From assembly GCA_050258555.1 (NCBI GenBank), contig JBLMZA010000052.1, positions 1 to 64,000 of the forward strand: a stretch of 64,000 bases of DNA. The letters are read 5' to 3'. Of this stretch, positions 24,851 to 33,198 are shown in pieces. Each line of letters starts with the position of its first letter. The stretch's first letter is position 1. The notes below the pieces were generated by a model. It did no database searches and was not told the origin of the DNA. It was given only the letters and a program-made list of their open reading frames with translations. The DNA is from CAISDA01 sp050258555. Its GTDB lineage: Bacteria > Bacteroidota > Ignavibacteria > UBA10030 > UBA8401. The translations under genes were made by a program, and so were the position numbers.

Positions 24851-27580
24851 TTACGAGCAGCCGCTCGTGCTTCCGCACTGGAGGCACTTGTAGCAGCTTC
24901 CGGAACGGATCATGATGCTTCCGCATTCGGGGCACGGAGGAGCGTCGGCCTGCGTCTGGAAGATCACTTTCTCATTCGATTCGATCGCCGAGCGCTTCGC
25001 ATCCGACTTCTGATCGAAGATCTCGAGCTGCGGCGCATCGGTGATGCCGGTCGTGAGCGGCTGGTCGTCCGGCGGAAGGAACTTCATGCCCATCCAGCGG
25101 AAGAGATAGTCGCAGACCGATTTGGCGATCGGGATGGACGGATTGTTCGTGAAGCCCGACGGCTCGAAGCGCATGTGGCTGAACTTGTCTGTGAGGACCT
25201 TCAGCGGCACGCCGTACTGCAGCGCAAGCGAAACGGCCGTGGCAAGCGCGTCCATGAGCCCCGAGATGGTCGAACCTTCCTTCGACATCGTGATGAAGAC
25301 CTCTCCTGCCGATCCGTCCTCATACATGCCCACCGTGATGTAGCCTTCGTGGCCGGCGATCGAGAACTTGTGCGTGATCGACTTGCGCTCGTCCGGCAGG
25401 CGGTGCCTGACGGGACGCGATGCGGTCTTCTTCTCTTTGGCTTCGAGCGATGTGGACAGAGGCTGCGTGCGCTTGCATCCGTCGCGGTAGACGGCGATCG
25501 ACTTCAGTCCGAGCTTCCACGCCTCGATGTAGGCCTGCATGATCTCGTCCGGCGTCACTTCGTGCGGCATGTTCACGGTCTTCGAGATGGCGCCCGAAAG
25601 GAACGGCTGCACGGCGCTCATCATCTTGATGTGTCCCATGTAGTGGATCGCGCGCGAGCCCTTGGCCGGCTTGAATGCGCAGTCGAAGACCGGCAGATGC
25701 TCATCGCTCAGATACGGGGCGCCCTCGATCGTGTCGTTCTTGTCGATATAGGCGACGATGCGCTCGATCTGCTCCTGATTGTAGCCGAGCTTGCGCAGGG
25801 CCTCGGGAACGGTCTGGTTGACGATCTTCATCAATCCGCCGCCCACGAGCTTCTTGTATTTCACCAGCGCGATATCGGGCTCGACGCCGGTCGTGTCGCA
25901 GTCCATCATGAAGCCGATCGTGCCGGTCGGGGCAAGCACCGTGACCTGGCCGTTGCGGTATCCGTACTCGCGTCCCGCCTTCACCGCTTCCTTCCACGAC
26001 TGGACCGAAGCGTCCCACATTTCCTGGGACACGAAATCGTTCTCGATGCGTTCGGCATAGAGACTGTGCTTGTTCATCACATTGAGCATCGGTTCGCGGT
26101 TGACCGCATAGCCCTTGAACGTCCCTTTCTCCTTTGCGATCATGGCCGACTGGCGGTAGGCTTCGCCGCACATGAGCGAGGTGATCGCTCCGGCATAATG
26201 GCGTCCCGCCTCGCTGTCGTAGGCCAGTCCGCGCGACATCAGCAGCGCGCCCAAGTTCGCGTATCCGAGCCCGAGCGGACGGTAGTCGTGGCTGTTCTGC
26301 TCGATCCGCGGCGTCGGATAGCTCGCGTTGTCGACCAGGATTTCCTGCGCGGTGATCGTGAGAGCGACCGCATGACGGAAGCCCTCGATGTCGAATTCGC
26401 CGTCTTCCTTGCGGTATTTCATGAGATTGAGCGACGCAAGGTTGCACGCCGAATCGTCGAGATACATGTATTCGCTGCAGGGATTCGAGGCGTTGATGCG
26501 CGCCGTGTTCGAGGACGTGTGCCAGTTGTTGATCGTCGTATCGTACTGCATGCCGGGATCTCCGCAGATCCATGCGGCCTCGGAGATCTGGCGCATCAGG
26601 TCGCGCGCGCGGTAGACGTCCATGGGCCGTCCGTCCTTCACCGCCTTCGTCATCCATTCCTTATCCTCCAGCACGGCCTTCATGAAGCCGTCCGAGACGC
26701 GCACCGAATGGTTCGCATTCTGATACGAGACCGAATCGTAGGCGCCGCCCGGCACGTTGAAGCCGCCGTCGTATCCGGCATCGATCAACGCCCAGGCCTT
26801 CTTTTCTTCCACCGCCTTGCAGTTGATGAAGTCGACCACGTCGGGATGTTCGATGTCGAGAATGACCATCTTCGCCGCCCGGCGCGTTTTGCCGCCCGAT
26901 TTGATGACGCCGGCAAAGGCGTCGTATCCGCGCATGAACGAAACGGGTCCGGAGGCGGTGCCGCCGCCGGCCAGATTCTCGCGCGACGAGCGCAGCGTCG
27001 AGAGGTTCGAGCCGGTGCCCGATCCCCACTTGAAGAGCCGGCCTTCGGTCTTCGCCAGCTCGAGAATCGACTCCATCGTATCCTCGACCGAGTTGATGAA
27101 GCAGGCCGAACACTGCGGCTTCTCTTCGATGCCGACATTGAACCAGACAGGACTGTTGAACGCCATGTACTGGTTCACCAGCAGGTAGCAGAGTTCCGCA
27201 TAGAACACGTCCGCGTCATCGGTCGTCGCGAAATAGTCCTGGCTGCGGCCCCAGTCCGTAATCGTGCGGGCGACGCGCTCGACGAGCTGCTTCACGGAAT
27301 GCTCGCGCTCCTCGGTGCCGATCTGGCCGTGAAAATACTTCGAGACCACAACGTTCGTCGCCGTCATCGACCATGTTTTCGGAATTTCGACGTTTTTCTG
27401 CTCGAAGATCCGCTCCCCCTTCTCGTTCGAGATGACGGCGGTGCGAAGCTCCCACTCGAGCTCATCAAAAGGATGAATTCCCGGCTTCGTATACTTCCGC
27501 TGGAATGAAAGTCCGCGGCGCTCCCCTTTGTCCTGCGCCTTGGCCGAGGTTTTTTTCTCTATTACGTTGCTGTCGCCCAT
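24851..27580 (-). CDS. nrdJ: Vitamin B12-dependent (class II) ribonucleoside-diphosphate reductase
   Basis: Reduces ribonucleotides to deoxyribonucleotides using adenosylcobalamin. 909 residues from the ATG at 27580, which has Shine-Dalgarno AGAGGAG. NPCSEYMYLDDSACNLASLNL contains the active-site N-x-C-x-E, and APTGTIGFMMDCDTTGVEP is the barrel motif. The C-terminus CPECGS..CYKCLQCGSTSGC is the Cys-rich tail typical of NrdJ, thought to re-reduce the active site. No B12 riboswitch is visible upstream. The 3' end carries two palindromes and a strong terminator. Confidence 0.96.
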   Translation of the reverse strand: MGDSNVIEKKTSAKAQDKGERRGLSFQRKYTKPGIHPFDELEWELRTAVISNEKGERIFEQKNVEIPKTWSMTATNVVVSKYFHGQIGTEEREHSVKQLVERVARTITDWGRSQDYFATTDDADVFYAELCYLLVNQYMAFNSPVWFNVGIEEKPQCSACFINSVEDTMESILELAKTEGRLFKWGSGTGSNLSTLRSSRENLAGGGTASGPVSFMRGYDAFAGVIKSGGKTRRAAKMVILDIEHPDVVDFINCKAVEEKKAWALIDAGYDGGFNVPGGAYDSVSYQNANHSVRVSDGFMKAVLEDKEWMTKAVKDGRPMDVYRARDLMRQISEAAWICGDPGMQYDTTINNWHTSSNTARINASNPCSEYMYLDDSACNLASLNLMKYRKEDGEFDIEGFRHAVALTITAQEILVDNASYPTPRIEQNSHDYRPLGLGYANLGALLMSRGLAYDSEAGRHYAGAITSLMCGEAYRQSAMIAKEKGTFKGYAVNREPMLNVMNKHSLYAERIENDFVSQEMWDASVQSWKEAVKAGREYGYRNGQVTVLAPTGTIGFMMDCDTTGVEPDIALVKYKKLVGGGLMKIVNQTVPEALRKLGYNQEQIERIVAYIDKNDTIEGAPYLSDEHLPVFDCAFKPAKGSRAIHYMGHIKMMSAVQPFLSGAISKTVNMPHEVTPDEIMQAYIEAWKLGLKSIAVYRDGCKRTQPLSTSLEAKEKKTASRPVRHRLPDERKSITHKFSIAGHEGYITVGMYEDGSAGEVFITMSKEGSTISGLMDALATAVSLALQYGVPLKVLTDKFSHMRFEPSGFTNNPSIPIAKSVCDYLFRWMGMKFLPPDDQPLTTGITDAPQLEIFDQKSDAKRSAIESNEKVIFQTQADAPPCPECGSIMIRSGSCYKCLQCGSTSGCS

Positions 27581-27956
27581 ATCATGCTCCTCTTGACAAC
27601 GGTCTTGATGATAAAAATTGTCTGCTTCAATGATTTTATCACATACTGTGTATTTATAACAACAAATACTATGCAATTAAGTTCGCCGTCTCGCCCTGTA
27701 CCGAACAGAGAGGGACGTAACATTCTGGAATGACTTTATGTCAACAATTTGGTTGAAGTATGCTATAGAGAAGGGGTCGGAACCTCGTTACTTCATTCAC
27801 TATAGCCTGGGAAGGTTTGAATTTTATGGAGGAGAATATAACACGGATTCTTGAAGGAAGTCAAGGCAAAAATTTTTTAAATCCGCCGCCTGAAAACAGT
27901 TTTTTCTTGACATCAACGGAGTGATTATCGGACCCTGTGACGGCACGCACGTATGT

Positions 27957-28022
27957 CCGTTATGGCACATTCTCCTCCTATAACCGTTATGGCAAGCCCC
28001 CCTTTCTATATCCGTTATCGCG
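27957..28022. repeat. Three direct repeats CCGTTATGGCA spaced 27-28 nt
   Basis: Copies start at 27957 (CCGTTATGGCA), 27984 (CCGTTATGGCA) and 28012 (CCGTTATCGCG). The first two are each followed by a pyrimidine-rich stretch ending CTATA, so the unit is a degenerate 27-28-nt tandem repeat. Possible regulator sites or a decaying minisatellite. Confidence 0.6.
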
Positions 28023-28120
28023 AGCATGCCCGGCGAACGCAGGGAAAGCGGCACGGGGCGGTCCGGCGGGGTGAGGCGGCGCATAGCCTCCGCGTTTCCC
28101 GTTCCGGGAGGGCGTGCAGA

Positions 28121-28149
28121 TTGATATTCGGCAAATTTTTTCGTATTTT
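28121..28149 (+). promoter_or_regulatory. Sigma70-type promoter of the glgA operon
   Basis: TTGATA (28121-28126), 17-nt spacer, TATTTT (28144-28149), 43 nt upstream of the glgA ATG. The same -10 as at 14097. Confidence 0.5.
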
Positions 28150-28191
28150 TATAAGGCTTCTTTCCTTTTTTTTCACCAAAGCAAATACGAC

Positions 28192-29667
28192 ATGTCGAAA
28201 CCCCTCAACATCCTCTTTGTAACCAGTGAAGCGGATCCGTTCGCCAAAACAGGCGGCCTTGCCGATGTCTCGAGTGCTCTCCCCCAGATGATCAAGGAAC
28301 TCGGCCATGAGATCCGCATTATGATGCCGCGGTACGGGACGATCAGCGAGCGGAAGTTCAAACTGCACGACGTGATCAGACTGCGCGAGATTCCCATTCA
28401 GGTTGGAAACCAGACGCGTGTTGCACATGTGAATTCCTCGTTCATTTCCAATCTCAAGGCGAAGGTACAGGTCTATTTCCTTGCCAACAAGGAAATGTAC
28501 GACCGTCCGGGCATGTACGTCCATCCGACATCGAAAAAAGACTACGAGGACAACGACGACCGGTTCATTTTCTTCTGCCGCGGCGTTCTCGACACGCTGA
28601 AGCTTTTGGGATGGAAGCCCGATATCATCCACTGCAACGACTGGCAGACCGGACTGATCCCGGCGTATATCAAGACTGTCTATAAGAACGATCCCTTTTT
28701 CAAGAACATCAAAACCGTCTTCACGATACACAATCTCGCCTACCAGGGCATTTTCCCTCCCCAGTCGTTCGACAAGACCGGCATTCCGGGAAGCGAGTTC
28801 ACATTGGAAGGCCTCGAATTTTACGGAAAACTGAGCTTCATGAAGGCGGGACTCGTCTATTCCGACGCCATCACGACCGTGAGCGAGAAATACGCCCAGG
28901 AGATCTCGACGACGAGCGAATTCGGAGCCGGTCTCGAAGGCGTGCTGCAAAAGCACAAGGCGCAGCTCCACGGCATCCTCAACGGCGTCGATTATTCGAT
29001 CTGGAATCCGGAGACCGACGAGCACATCGCCAACCGTTACGACATGAAGTCGCTCGAAGGCAAGTCGGCCAACAAGCAGGAGCTCGTGGAGCATTTCAAG
29101 CTCGAATACCGGGAAAACGTGCCGGTGATCGGCATGATTTCGCGCCTGGCCGACCAGAAGGGCTTCGATCTGATCAAGCAAGCCGCCGATGAAATTCTGA
29201 AACTCGATGTGCAGATGGTCTTCCTCGGCTCGGGCGAGAAGAAATACCATGAGTTCCTTGAGGCGCTCCGGAAAAAGTATCCGACGAAGGTCGGCATCGA
29301 GTTCGGCTTCCACGACGAGCTCGCGCATCTGATCGAGGCGGGAACAGATATGTTCCTTATGCCGTCTCAATATGAGCCGTGCGGACTCAATCAGATCTAC
29401 AGCCTCAAATACGGCACCGTGCCGATCGTCCGCGCCACTGGCGGACTCGACGATACGATCCAGGATGTGGAAGGAACCAACGGAACAGGATTCAAATTTA
29501 AGAAATACGACTGCAAGGAGCTGGTCAGGACGGTGCATCGGGCGGTCAAGACGTTCGCCGACCAGAAGACGTGGCAGAAGATACAGAGAAACGGCATGAG
29601 CAAGGATTTTTCGTGGGAATCGTCGGCGAAGAAGTACATCGCGCTCTACAGGACATTATGCAAGTGA
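28192..29667 (+). CDS. glgA: Glycogen/starch synthase (GT5)
   Basis: 491-residue ADP/UDP-glucose-dependent glucan synthase. The N-terminal K-T-G-G motif for nucleotide-sugar binding is at 19-22 (FAKTGGLADVSSALP). HCNDWQTGLIP and the C-terminal EPCGLNQIYSLKYGTVPIVRATGGL (GT-B donor site) are conserved. The start at 28192 was chosen to give MSKPLNILFVTSEADP. The stop overlaps the next gene by 10 nt. The glgA followed by a DUF4270-type lipoprotein arrangement resembles Bacteroidota, here with a phosphatase in between. Confidence 0.95.
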   Translation: MSKPLNILFVTSEADPFAKTGGLADVSSALPQMIKELGHEIRIMMPRYGTISERKFKLHDVIRLREIPIQVGNQTRVAHVNSSFISNLKAKVQVYFLANKEMYDRPGMYVHPTSKKDYEDNDDRFIFFCRGVLDTLKLLGWKPDIIHCNDWQTGLIPAYIKTVYKNDPFFKNIKTVFTIHNLAYQGIFPPQSFDKTGIPGSEFTLEGLEFYGKLSFMKAGLVYSDAITTVSEKYAQEISTTSEFGAGLEGVLQKHKAQLHGILNGVDYSIWNPETDEHIANRYDMKSLEGKSANKQELVEHFKLEYRENVPVIGMISRLADQKGFDLIKQAADEILKLDVQMVFLGSGEKKYHEFLEALRKKYPTKVGIEFGFHDELAHLIEAGTDMFLMPSQYEPCGLNQIYSLKYGTVPIVRATGGLDDTIQDVEGTNGTGFKFKKYDCKELVRTVHRAVKTFADQKTWQKIQRNGMSKDFSWESSAKKYIALYRTLCK

Positions 29668-30257
29668 ACGGCACGCTGAAGCCCGCTGTGTTCCTGGACA
29701 GAGATGGAACGATCAACGTCGACGTCGATTACCTCTCCTCCCCCGATGATCTGGCATTCATTCCCCGCTCGATCGATGCGATCGGCCTGTTGAACCGCGC
29801 CGGCATCGGCGTGTATGTCATCACGAACCAGTCCGGCATCGCCCGGGGATTATTGACCGAGGCGGACATGCAGGCGGTCCATGCGGCCATGCGTGCGCAG
29901 CTGAAGGAGCACGGCGCCTGGATCGACGATTTTTTCTTCTGCCCCCATCATCCTTCGGCCCGCCTGGACGAGTATCGGAAGGACTGCCAGTGCAGGAAGC
30001 CGGCGCCCGGCATGCTTCACGAGGCGGCAGCGAAGCACGGCATCGATCTTGGCGCCTCGTTCGTGATCGGCGACAAGGCCATCGATGTGCAGACCGGACG
30101 CGCCGTCGGCGCCACATGCATACAGGTTGCGACCGGATACGGCCGGGCCGAAAAGGACGCCGGCGCTCCGTGGCGCGATCATTTTGCAGACGATCTTTAT
30201 GAGGCGGTGCACATTGTTCAATCAATTATTCATCAACGCGGTCAATCTCACAGGTAG
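29658..30257 (+). CDS. gmhB: D-glycero-D-manno-heptose 1,7-bisphosphate 7-phosphatase-type HAD enzyme
   Basis: 199-residue HAD phosphatase. Catalytic D14/D16 are in VFLDRDGTIN, motif II in YVITNQSGIARG, and the GmhB zinc site is seen as C95, H97 with C110 and C112 (KDCQCRKPAPGML). Members act in ADP-heptose synthesis for lipopolysaccharide; some paralogues are histidinol-phosphatases, and since hisB here lacks that domain this alternative deserves mention. Overlaps glgA by 10 nt, with an AGGA Shine-Dalgarno inside it. Confidence 0.85.
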   Translation: MQVNGTLKPAVFLDRDGTINVDVDYLSSPDDLAFIPRSIDAIGLLNRAGIGVYVITNQSGIARGLLTEADMQAVHAAMRAQLKEHGAWIDDFFFCPHHPSARLDEYRKDCQCRKPAPGMLHEAAAKHGIDLGASFVIGDKAIDVQTGRAVGATCIQVATGYGRAEKDAGAPWRDHFADDLYEAVHIVQSIIHQRGQSHR

Positions 30258-30258
30258 C

Positions 30259-31422
30259 ATGCGACATTTTCTTTTCCTTATCTGCTTCGCGGCAGCCGGT
30301 ATTGTGACAGGATGCACTGACAACACGAATTCAGTCGGCAACAGTCTCATCGGGAACAATGAAAAATTCACCATCGCCGATACGACCATCGGCGCCGTTT
30401 CGGATACGGTCTTCAACGTGAGCGCGCCGAACGGATCGGGCGCCGTCAACGTGGTGGGCAGAACGTCCGATGTCGAATCGAAGATGTGGCTCCGCATGTC
30501 AACCGGCGCCGTCTCCGACACGCTCGGCCTCTGGGCGATCGACACGGTCGAGCTGCGCCTCGTGGTGGCCTACACGTGGAATCCGCCTTCGGCCCCGGCC
30601 GAATTCGAGGTCCGCGAGGCCCTCTCGGGATGGACACAGGCCGGAGCGACGCGCGATTCGCTCTCACAGATGCAGATCGGCAGCCAGGTGCTCGGACGCA
30701 TCACGCGGCAGCTGAATCTCCACGATACGATCACCGTTCAGCTCGATACGGCGGCCATCCGGCGCATGCTCACATTCTCCTCCGCCTCGGGCGCCGCTCC
30801 CTTCTACGGCTTCGTGATCGTTCCGAAACCCGGCACGACGACCGGCATGGTCGGCTTTGCCTCGGCCGTGAACTCGCTCGGCGGTCCCGCGATGACGATC
30901 CGGCTCTCGAAAAACGGCACATACGTCACGATGCCGGTCCTCACATACGGCGAAGACACATTCATCGCCACGGCCAACCGCACGACGGGACCGGAGCTGG
31001 AAGTGAGGGGCGGAGTGTCGACCTGGAGCAAATTGAAATTCGACGTGAGCGGACTTTCGCCCTCGCTGATCATCAACGACGCCACGCTCGAGCTGACGCA
31101 GAAATCGGAGCTCCTGGGCGCGGGCACGCCCGATTCGCTCTATGCCTATCTTTCCAGAAAAGGAAACGCGCCCTCGGCCATCGATTCGGCATACCGCATT
31201 CCGGGCAAACGCAAATCGGGAACGGGCACGACGGATCCCGTGTATGAATTCAGGATCACGCCCTATGTGCAGTTCATGATCGCGCAGGGCTCGGTCTACG
31301 ACGGCATCGTGCTTCATGCGCCCGACAATCTGCAGTCGGTCAACCATATGGTCTTCTATTCATCGAAGGATGCCGATGTCACGAAGCGTCCGCGCGTGCT
31401 GATCACGACATCGAAAAAATAA
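30259..31422 (+). CDS. DUF4270-like lipoprotein
   Basis: 387 residues. The lipoprotein signal MRHFLFLICFAAAGIVTGC puts the lipidated Cys at 19, followed by a Ser/Asn/Thr-rich start (TDNTNSVGNSLIG). The mature protein is rich in Thr, Ser and beta-type repeats, with a duplicated layout of strand-rich segments (VELRLVVAYTWN, ATLELTQKSELL). Size, lipobox and position after glgA fit DUF4270-type surface lipoproteins of Bacteroidota; similarity is judged by eye only. Probably outer-membrane attached. Function unknown. Followed by an outer-membrane barrel-type gene. Confidence 0.65.
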   Translation: MRHFLFLICFAAAGIVTGCTDNTNSVGNSLIGNNEKFTIADTTIGAVSDTVFNVSAPNGSGAVNVVGRTSDVESKMWLRMSTGAVSDTLGLWAIDTVELRLVVAYTWNPPSAPAEFEVREALSGWTQAGATRDSLSQMQIGSQVLGRITRQLNLHDTITVQLDTAAIRRMLTFSSASGAAPFYGFVIVPKPGTTTGMVGFASAVNSLGGPAMTIRLSKNGTYVTMPVLTYGEDTFIATANRTTGPELEVRGGVSTWSKLKFDVSGLSPSLIINDATLELTQKSELLGAGTPDSLYAYLSRKGNAPSAIDSAYRIPGKRKSGTGTTDPVYEFRITPYVQFMIAQGSVYDGIVLHAPDNLQSVNHMVFYSSKDADVTKRPRVLITTSKK

Positions 31423-31489
31423 CTGCGCGTCCCGGAGACATCGAACGCCGACGCATCCAAGAGCAATCTCCAGAGAGAGTGTGGATACA

Positions 31490-32731
31490 ATGAAAAATTT
31501 TTTGAAAAGCCTTCTTCTTATCGCTGTCTGTCTTCAGGCCGCATCGGCCTCTAACGGCTCCGCGTATTCGCGCTACGGCGTCGGCGAACCTTCCGTGTTC
31601 TCGACCAGCCGCGCCGCCGCACTCGGCGCAACGGGACTGGCGCTGGCGGCCGAGGGATACATCAATCAGGACAACCCGGCCACGCTCGGCACGGTGACGC
31701 GCACGCTCTTCAACGGCGGCTACCAGTACCGCGGATACGGCGCCACGGACGGAACGACCTCCTCGTATCTCAACAGCGGCGGATTCCTCAATGCCTCGTT
31801 CGCCTTTCCCGTCTACAAGCCCTACGGCATCGTCTTCGCGCTCGGCTTCTCGCCCGTGACGAATGTCGGCTATTACTTCAATCTGAAGGAGACGCATCCG
31901 CGGGCCGGCACGATCGAGCAGTCATTCGACGGCCGCGGCGGACTCTCGGCGCTTCGGATGAGCCTGAGCTACGCGCCGGCGGCGGATCTCTATTTTGGCA
32001 TGACGGCCGACTACGCATTCGGCACGATCCGCGCCGAGCAGGCGCTCAATTATCCGAATTCGACATTCTTCGCAAGCCAGGTCACGCGCACCTCATCCAT
32101 ACACGGCTTCACGTTCCGCGGCGGCGCGCTCTATACGGGCATCGACCGCGCGCTCGGCCTTTCGACAACGAAGCACCTCTCGCTCGGACTCACGGTGCTG
32201 GCCGGCGGCTCCCTGTCGACGAATGAAGAGGATCTCATCCATCTGTCGACTGTCGATACGACCGTGCTTCGTCCCGACGGCACCGTAAAGATTCCGGTCG
32301 GCGCTGGCTTCGGCCTGGCCTATCAGAATGCGGGCAAGGTCTACACGGCTGATGTCCAGATGCAGCAGTGGGGAGATTTCACGCGTTCGGGCGTTCATCC
32401 CTCGGAATTGCAGAACAGCCTGCGGGCCGGTGCCGGCATCGAGTGGATGCCCTCGCGCGATTTCACGGCCTCCTATTGGCAGCAGACGGCCTACCGCCTG
32501 GGCGCCTATGCGCAGAAGACGAACGTGTATCTGAACGGTGCATCGATCAACGAATATTTCGCCACGGCGGGCATCGGCCTTCCGCTCGGCAACGATGCGA
32601 GAGTCAATCTCGGACTCGAATACGGCATCCGCGGCACGACCTCTTCATCACTCATCAAAAACAACATCATCCGCTTCACGCTCTCGATCAGCGCGGGCGA
32701 TGTCTGGTTCATCCAATCGGAGGTGGAATAA
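31490..32731 (+). CDS. Outer-membrane beta-barrel protein (FadL/PorV-like)
   Basis: 413 residues from the ATG at 31490; a GTG nine nt earlier is possible but too close to the Shine-Dalgarno GAGAGAG. The signal peptide (KNFLKSLLLIAVCLQAASAS) is followed by GSAYSRYGVGEPSVFSTSRAAALGATGLALAAEGYINQDNPATLG. This is the SPYSRYGIGD...NPAS pattern seen in FCB outer-membrane proteins. The rest alternates aromatic-rich strands, ending RFTLSISAGDVWF. Probable transporter or T9SS-associated barrel, paired with the preceding lipoprotein. Confidence 0.75.
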   Translation: MKNFLKSLLLIAVCLQAASASNGSAYSRYGVGEPSVFSTSRAAALGATGLALAAEGYINQDNPATLGTVTRTLFNGGYQYRGYGATDGTTSSYLNSGGFLNASFAFPVYKPYGIVFALGFSPVTNVGYYFNLKETHPRAGTIEQSFDGRGGLSALRMSLSYAPAADLYFGMTADYAFGTIRAEQALNYPNSTFFASQVTRTSSIHGFTFRGGALYTGIDRALGLSTTKHLSLGLTVLAGGSLSTNEEDLIHLSTVDTTVLRPDGTVKIPVGAGFGLAYQNAGKVYTADVQMQQWGDFTRSGVHPSELQNSLRAGAGIEWMPSRDFTASYWQQTAYRLGAYAQKTNVYLNGASINEYFATAGIGLPLGNDARVNLGLEYGIRGTTSSSLIKNNIIRFTLSISAGDVWFIQSEVE

Positions 32732-32732
32732 T

Positions 32733-33170
32733 ATGATCGCCATTGCCAGCGACCATGCAGGCTTTGCCTACAAGGAGAAGACGAAAGCGCTTCTCGATTC
32801 GCTCCAGATCGAATACAAGGATTTCGGGACGCGTTCTCCCGAATCGTGCGACTATCCCGACTTCGCCCATCAGGCAGCGCAGGCCGTCTCCGACGGACTC
32901 TGCAGCGAGGCGATACTCGTCTGCGGCACGGGCATCGGCATGTCGATCGTGGCCAACAAGCACAAGAACGTCCGCGCCGCCGAATGCACAAGCGAATACG
33001 CGGCCGAGCTGAGCCGCAGGCACAACGACGCCAACGTGCTCTGCTTCGGCGAGCGTCTGGTCAGCTGGGAAACCGCCGAAGCGATGATACAGAAATTTCT
33101 CACGACACCGTTTGAAGAAGGGCGGCATACGCCCCGCGTCGGCAAGATCCATTCCCTCACCGGATGCTGA
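32733..33170 (+). CDS. rpiB: Ribose 5-phosphate isomerase B
   Basis: 145 residues, the standard length. Interconverts ribose 5-phosphate and ribulose 5-phosphate in the pentose phosphate pathway. IASDHAGFAYK is at the N-terminus, the catalytic Cys in VCGTGIGMSI (C64), and SRRHNDANVLCFGERL is conserved. The Shine-Dalgarno GGAGGTGGAA lies within the end of the upstream gene, just before the ATG. Confidence 0.95.
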   Translation: MIAIASDHAGFAYKEKTKALLDSLQIEYKDFGTRSPESCDYPDFAHQAAQAVSDGLCSEAILVCGTGIGMSIVANKHKNVRAAECTSEYAAELSRRHNDANVLCFGERLVSWETAEAMIQKFLTTPFEEGRHTPRVGKIHSLTGC

Positions 33171-33198
33171 TTGTCTCACTAACCCAACTCTCATTTTC

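Larger units (their letters stand above)
27581..28191. other. 611-nt divergent intergenic region between nrdJ and glgA
   Basis: The only gap over 300 nt. It contains a CAnAGTATnTG direct repeat near the nrdJ start, an interrupted inverted repeat GCTATAG (27762-27768) / CTATAGC (27800-27806), a 32-codon ATG frame at 27826 with no supporting evidence, three CCGTTAT repeats at 27957-28022, and a probable glgA promoter. I see no riboswitch, tRNA or conserved protein. Confidence 0.6.

Noticed and set aside
24791..27508. 905-codon plus-strand frame opposite nrdJ
   Set aside because: Same GC-driven antisense effect; nrdJ on the minus strand is unmistakable over its full length.
27581..27720. Cobalamin riboswitch before the B12-dependent reductase
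   Set aside because: No B12-box-like segment or surrounding helices could be recognised in the leader.
27826..27924. 32-codon ATG frame upstream of glgA
   Set aside because: No homology, no good Shine-Dalgarno at proper distance, and low-complexity context; noted only as part of the gap.
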